9,683 nucleotides of DNA, from positions 1 through 9,683 of the forward strand of contig JAUWKK010000081.1 in the NCBI GenBank assembly GCA_030614245.1. Reading direction: 5' to 3'. The position numbers and the translations under genes were made by a program. Origin of the DNA: Planctomycetota bacterium. GTDB lineage: Bacteria; Planctomycetota; PUPC01; JABMSA01; JAUWKK01. Below the pieces are notes generated by a model. The model had not been told where the DNA came from and searched no databases. It was given only the letters and a program-made list of their open reading frames with translations. Positions 6,098 through 9,683 of the stretch are shown here, in pieces. Each line of letters begins with the position of its first letter. Positions within the stretch are counted from its first letter, which is position 1.

Positions 6098-9000
6098 TTC
6101 TTCTCGCTGTCTTCCTTGTCAACGTATTTCTGCATCGCGTCGACTATCTTATTCATCTGTGCCATGAGTTCTTTGTCCCCGGTCTTGCCGGTGAGCTCAC
6201 TAAAGAGGACGATGAACTTGCGCCTCATTTCAGGTCCGCCCATCGAGGGGCGGACTTTCTGGATGTCATCGACAACCTCGAAGGCATCCTGAGCTTTGTT
6301 CCACAGCGCATTGCTTTCGGCGAGGTCGTAAATTATCTTCCACCAATCATCTGTGCCGGGCTTGAGCTTTTGCCCCACCTCCCTGTAGAGCGCGATGGCA
6401 TCTTGATACTTACCAGTGGCCTTAAAGCAGTCGGCTATTGAACGCTTGACGGCGCGGTGGACACCCGAGAGTTTACTGTAAACATTAGGTTTCTCCTTAC
6501 GGATTCCATCGTAGTACGCGTCGAGTTCCCCGTAGTGCTTGAGGGCCAGTTGGTGCTTGTTGCCTGCGTCGGCCTGGAGCTTGGCGAGCACGTAGATCAC
6601 GTTGCGCAGGCCGCTGTCTTCGAGGCCCTTGTCCTCCTGATCGGCTATACAGTTGCCGAGTGCCGCTATGACGTGGTCCCGTTGCGGGGGTTCTACATCC
6701 TTGAAGGCAAGCCCGGCGAGGAATTCGTAATCGCTGAAGGGCGCGCCGCCGTCTTCGATGAGCTGCAATAGATACTCTACGCACATGCGCCTGTGGTGCC
6801 TTGCCGCGGGTTTATCGTTGCGGGCCTCTGTTTCTTTCAGCTCGCGGTAGTGCATCACAATGAGGTCGCGTATGGCTTGCTTGAGGATTCGCTGGGCATC
6901 CTCCGGGTACTTCCGTATGGCTTCGACTTCCTTTTCGGCATTGGCGAAGTCCTCGTCGCCGCCAATCCTGATGAAAGCCTGGAAACGCATGAAATGGATA
7001 TACGGGAAGTAATTCCGCAGGCTGTTGTAGGTTGCAGTGAAGTTGTCGGTGAGCGTGATGACCCGTCGCCGTCCGGCGTTCCGCATCGTCTCGATGGCGG
7101 CGCGGGCCTTGCTCCTGTCCTCGATTTTTCCGAGGCCGTCGGTCGGCTGCCCCAGGCGTTTGGCGGTCTTTTCGAGGATTTCGCCGATTCTGCTGCCCCG
7201 GGCCTTGGCAAGCCTGCTGTGGGCATGTTCGTAGATCGAAGGGGCGGATTCGATGCTGGCGAGGCGGAAGATGCACTTGCCCTTCAGGTCTTTCCGGCTG
7301 CTCTTCTCTTCGGGGGTTTCGCCTGGGTTCCTGCTGCAGTAGTCGAGGGCTTTCTGGAAAGCTTCTCTGCACTGAACGAGTCCCGCGGCGGCAATAATGG
7401 GCTCGGCACGCTTTGCTCGGTTGATTTTCCAGTAGCATTCGCCGATGAAGAAGAGTGCCTTGTCGTAGGCCTTGTCGCCGGGCTGTATCCTTGAAAACTC
7501 GATGACGGCTCGGGAGTAGTTCTTCTCCTTGAAGAGTCCGTATCCGATCTCGAACTGCGGGTTGCCTTCGCGTATGATGCCCCTGCGCTCGGAGTTTCGG
7601 AGTTCCCGCCGCCGAAGTTCCTTGTAGAAACTTGCATCTTCGGGCTTGGCAAGCGTTGTCAGCACTCTGATGGCGAGCCTGTCGCAATCGGCGAGGTAGC
7701 GGTGTTCCTTCGATGCCGTATCGGCTCCCCACGAGGCGGCGATCGCGGTTTCGAGGAGGCGGTCCATCTTGTAGTAGGAATACGCGAGGTAATATGCGGC
7801 CTTGTCGCGGATTTCGCTCGGGACGTTCGAGATACTGCCGAGCTGGCGATAGCCGTCGGCTGCATCGAGCCATTCCTCGTCGCGGCGCGCGATGTCGGCG
7901 ACGGCTTCAAGGACGTGATAGTCGATCTGGTCGTCGAAAGCGCCCTTGCCGGCCTTCATCGCGCTGACGATCAATTTCATTGCCTTTGATTTTGACGGGC
8001 TGTTTGCTCTCAGCAGTGCCATGGCGTCCTGCATTGCCATGCCGAAGAGCCGTTCGGCCTCATCTTTCTCGTTGTTGCGAGCTTTTGCCACGGACCATTT
8101 CGAGGCCACCTCGACACGATCGGCAATGAAACGCTCTCGGTCTCCTCCCTTGGCGAGTTTGCAAGACCTTTCGGCACTTCTCAGGGCATCTCTGTAATGC
8201 CGGGCTTTCGTTGCCGGTTCCTTTTCGTGCTCGGCCATTTCCAGCAGGGCTTTCGTCTGGCCGTGGTAGCAGAGATGTCTGATGTCCGGCAATGCGGCGG
8301 CAGTTGCGGCTTTGCTTCCCTCAGCGAATCTCTTGAGGGCATCTTCGTATTTGCCCTTCTCGATGAGTATGAGGCCCCAATAGTAGCGGATGTGGGCGAT
8401 GAACTGGTAGTCGCCGTAGCGGGAGGCCATGTCTGCGAACTCTTTGTCGAGTTGATCGAGGAGCTTCTGCTTGCCCTGCCCTTCGTCCTCGAACATTGCA
8501 AGCTGATACTTGCAGATGGCCTCACGAAGCCGCGACGCGCCCCACTTTCCGTCTTCCTCGTCAATCCTGTCCAGCCATTTATCCTGCGCCACTTTTTCTA
8601 ATGGTGGCTCCTGGCGTTCGAGCTTGTCGACGAGGCTGCCCTGTTCCCTGTTGATCTGCTGAAACTCTTTGATGGCGTCGTTGAAGAGTTTCCTGGCTTT
8701 TCCCCTGAATGTCGCAGCCTTCTCGGGGACACTGATTCTCGGCAGAGCGGAGGCGATCACTTGGGCACGATGATGCTTGAGGAGTACCTTTTCGACGCGG
8801 AAGTCCTGGTTCTTGGCCACATTCGGATCGATCTTGCCCACGTCGGCCATGTATCTCTCGGCCCGTTCGAGGATTCCGGACCTGAGCTTGAGGTCTTCGG
8901 CGTGCGAGAGGCGGTAGAGCGTGGGGAGCTGTGCCGCCTGCATCAGAGCTCTTGACAACTGGCGGAGGCGCTCCGTGCGCGTTGCTTTGCCCTTGGCTTC

Positions 9001-9207
9001 GGCAACATACCTGTCGGCTACGATACCTGCGAGCTCCTGTTCGTCGCGCAGCACGAGGGCGGCCACAACCTGTGCATCGAGCGGGAGTTCTTCCTGCGCG
9101 GCGGCCTGATGCGTGCCGGCAAGGGCGGCAACGAGCAGTGTAACGGCAAGGCGGGCGACTTTGCGAGGTGCTTGCAGGTCGATCAGTTGTGTTGATTTTT
9201 TCCACAT
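6094..9207 (-). CDS. Large secreted TPR/helical-repeat protein
   Basis: The product is about 1037 aa, predicted to be exported. The start ATG at 9207 gives a basic n-region (ending RKVAR), the hydrophobic run LAVTLLVAALAG (about 21-32) and a cleavage-like site AAAQ|EE (about 38). GCGGAAG lies just upstream. Longer readings begin at 9270 or 9402; the latter reads through the heptamer repeats and yields residues such as SSLLTDNCSLLTAHC, so it is rejected. The mature part is helical repeats throughout. Clear TPR-like pieces are YWGLILIEKGKYEDALKRFAEG (about 276-297), GYGLFKEKNYSRAVIEFSRI (about 555-574) followed by KALFFIGECYWKINRAKRAE (583-602), and DCFKATGKYQDAIALYREV (about 926-944). The tail is charged (VDKEDSEKK). 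No enzyme motif is visible. It heads the TPR-TPR-exbB-exbD-exbD cluster and overlaps the next gene by 4 bp, so it is likely a periplasmic scaffold or effector driven by the motor. Confidence 0.85.
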   Translation of the reverse strand: MWKKSTQLIDLQAPRKVARLAVTLLVAALAGTHQAAAQEELPLDAQVVAALVLRDEQELAGIVADRYVAEAKGKATRTERLRQLSRALMQAAQLPTLYRLSHAEDLKLRSGILERAERYMADVGKIDPNVAKNQDFRVEKVLLKHHRAQVIASALPRISVPEKAATFRGKARKLFNDAIKEFQQINREQGSLVDKLERQEPPLEKVAQDKWLDRIDEEDGKWGASRLREAICKYQLAMFEDEGQGKQKLLDQLDKEFADMASRYGDYQFIAHIRYYWGLILIEKGKYEDALKRFAEGSKAATAAALPDIRHLCYHGQTKALLEMAEHEKEPATKARHYRDALRSAERSCKLAKGGDRERFIADRVEVASKWSVAKARNNEKDEAERLFGMAMQDAMALLRANSPSKSKAMKLIVSAMKAGKGAFDDQIDYHVLEAVADIARRDEEWLDAADGYRQLGSISNVPSEIRDKAAYYLAYSYYKMDRLLETAIAASWGADTASKEHRYLADCDRLAIRVLTTLAKPEDASFYKELRRRELRNSERRGIIREGNPQFEIGYGLFKEKNYSRAVIEFSRIQPGDKAYDKALFFIGECYWKINRAKRAEPIIAAAGLVQCREAFQKALDYCSRNPGETPEEKSSRKDLKGKCIFRLASIESAPSIYEHAHSRLAKARGSRIGEILEKTAKRLGQPTDGLGKIEDRSKARAAIETMRNAGRRRVITLTDNFTATYNSLRNYFPYIHFMRFQAFIRIGGDEDFANAEKEVEAIRKYPEDAQRILKQAIRDLIVMHYRELKETEARNDKPAARHHRRMCVEYLLQLIEDGGAPFSDYEFLAGLAFKDVEPPQRDHVIAALGNCIADQEDKGLEDSGLRNVIYVLAKLQADAGNKHQLALKHYGELDAYYDGIRKEKPNVYSKLSGVHRAVKRSIADCFKATGKYQDAIALYREVGQKLKPGTDDWWKIIYDLAESNALWNKAQDAFEVVDDIQKVRPSMGGPEMRRKFIVLFSELTGKTGDKELMAQMNKIVDAMQKYVDKEDSEKK

Positions 9208-9287
9208 CTGCTTCCGCTGCGAGGGTTGCAGGGCATCGAGTTGAGCGAAGATGCGGCTGGAAAAACACATACAAGCGCCATCTCTGG

Positions 9288-9361
9288 TATCAGTAAGCAG
9301 TGAAGAATTCAGTAAGCAGTGAGCAGTGAGCAGTGAGCAGTTATCAGTAAGCAGTGAAGAA
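9288..9361 (-). repeat. Heptamer repeat array, consensus ACTGNNN on the minus strand
   Basis: From 9307 to 9355 the plus strand consists of seven consecutive 7-mers ending in CAGT: ATTCAGT, AAGCAGT, three GAGCAGT, TATCAGT, AAGCAGT. On the minus strand these read as ACTGNNN units. A 20-bp exact direct repeat bounds the array (9288-9307 and 9342-9361). This resembles the short tandemly repeated heptamer sequences described in cyanobacteria. It lies about 80 bp upstream of the large TPR gene and creates a spurious N-terminal extension in that frame. Confidence 0.8.
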
Positions 9362-9423
9362 CGATGATGCTGAACGAGGAAACATCTGGCGGATACCCCC
9401 ATTATTCCTTGGCCACTGAAATT

Positions 9424-9604
9424 GGCCGCGTAGCGGCCACGGGATAAAGCCTGGGGCTTCAGCCCCAGGACTCAGTTCGCATAACATCTGTGCCCTGGAG
9501 GGGCAGGGCTCTTCTTTCCTCCGCCCCTTCAGGGCGGCTCGTTTTGTTTCGCTCATCAACTGGGGCTGAAGCCCCAGCCTACATGCCTGCGCTGCTTCGC
9601 AGCG
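9424..9604. repeat. Cluster of six palindromes
   Basis: The palindromes in order are GGCCGC/GCGGCC (9424-9429 with 9433-9438), CCTGGGGCT/AGCCCCAGG with a TC loop (9450-9458 with 9461-9469), GCCCTG/CAGGGC (9492-9497 with 9504-9509), CCGCCC/GGGCGG (9521-9526 with 9532-9537), CTGGGGCT/AGCCCCAG with a GA loop (9560-9567 with 9570-9577) and CGCTGC/GCAGCG with a TTC loop (9590-9595 with 9599-9604). The second and fifth are the same stem in inverted orientation, so the cluster is bounded by mirrored copies, as in REPIN-like doublets. The CGCCCCTTCAGGG core also occurs in copy B at about 2585-2597. Confidence 0.75.
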
Positions 9605-9627
9605 AAGAACAACTCCACAGCCGCAGC

Positions 9628-9683
9628 ACTGATCACCGGCCACTGAATACTGATCACCGGCCACTGAATACTGATCACCGGCC
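9628..9683 (+). repeat. Heptamer/21-mer tandem array running off the window edge
   Basis: Exactly eight 7-mers fill 9628-9683: ACTGATC, ACCGGCC and ACTGAAT in rotation, giving a 21-bp period with two full copies and a third cut by the window edge. Units follow the pattern ACYGNNN, the same heptad family as the array at 9288-9361 but on the opposite strand. The array probably continues beyond the window. Confidence 0.85.

Larger units (their letters stand above)
9208..9683. other. Non-coding, repeat-rich region upstream of the TPR-ExbBD cluster
   Basis: No gene is visible in this 476-bp stretch up to the window edge. It contains a heptamer array (9288-9361), a group of palindromes (9424-9604) and a second heptamer array (9628-9683). 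The promoter for the cluster should lie here, most likely in 9208-9290, but I find no convincing box pair. Confidence 0.6.

Noticed and set aside
6812..7873. A 353-codon minus-strand frame inside the large TPR gene
   Set aside because: It lies in another frame of the same strand within the TPR coding region, is rich in Arg/Pro/Gln without motifs, and is a composition artefact.
9208..9402. N-terminal extension of the large TPR protein from an upstream start at 9402
   Set aside because: It reads through the heptamer repeats, giving a repetitive LLTD/SLLTA string, and buries the signal peptide. The intermediate ATG at 9270 is possible but has no good ribosome site.
9288..9683. CRISPR array
   Set aside because: The repeats are 7 or 21 bp, directly abutting, with no unique spacers of constant length and no cas genes nearby.

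Overview
The window reads as a chromosomal stretch of a GC-rich, Gram-negative-type bacterium. The best guess for lineage is the Planctomycetota/PVC group or a related uncultured phylum. That rests on three things: long secreted TPR proteins placed next to ExbB/ExbD genes, an N-terminal 'LKSGK...' beta-type module on one TPR protein, and intergenic DNA full of short palindromes and heptamer repeats. The lineage is inference from gene style; no marker gene is present.

Every supported gene lies on the minus strand, so transcription runs from right to left. From the right edge, 9208-9683 is non-coding and repeat-rich: two heptamer arrays in opposite orientation enclose a cluster of GC hairpins. 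Then comes a five-gene cluster: a secreted TPR protein of about 1037 aa (9207-6094), a second secreted TPR protein of 386 aa whose start overlaps it by 4 bp (6097-4937), a MotA/TolQ/ExbB proton-channel subunit (4792-4067), and two ExbD/TolR subunits (4054-3599 and 3558-3043). The ExbB and ExbD genes have strong Shine-Dalgarno sequences and short gaps. Immediately after the second exbD is a headless but in-frame remnant of a third exbD (3042-2772).

After about 400 bp of non-coding DNA with palindromic repeats comes a two-gene unit: a NodB-type polysaccharide deacetylase (2366-1620) and an FAD-dependent amine oxidase/UDP-galactopyranose-mutase-like flavoprotein (1594-209). This pair is bracketed by inverted copies of one roughly 80-bp three-hairpin repeat (45-127 and 2586-2666).

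The right-hand cluster looks like a proton-motive-force-driven envelope machine: ExbB and ExbD form the inner-membrane motor and the TPR proteins are its likely periplasmic scaffold or effector. No TonB, Pal or outer-membrane receptor is visible, so the output is unknown. The left-hand pair probably modifies a cell-surface or exported glycan. The most unusual observations are the truncated third exbD, the heptad-phased inverted repeats at the right edge, and the inverted repeat copies around the glycan pair.
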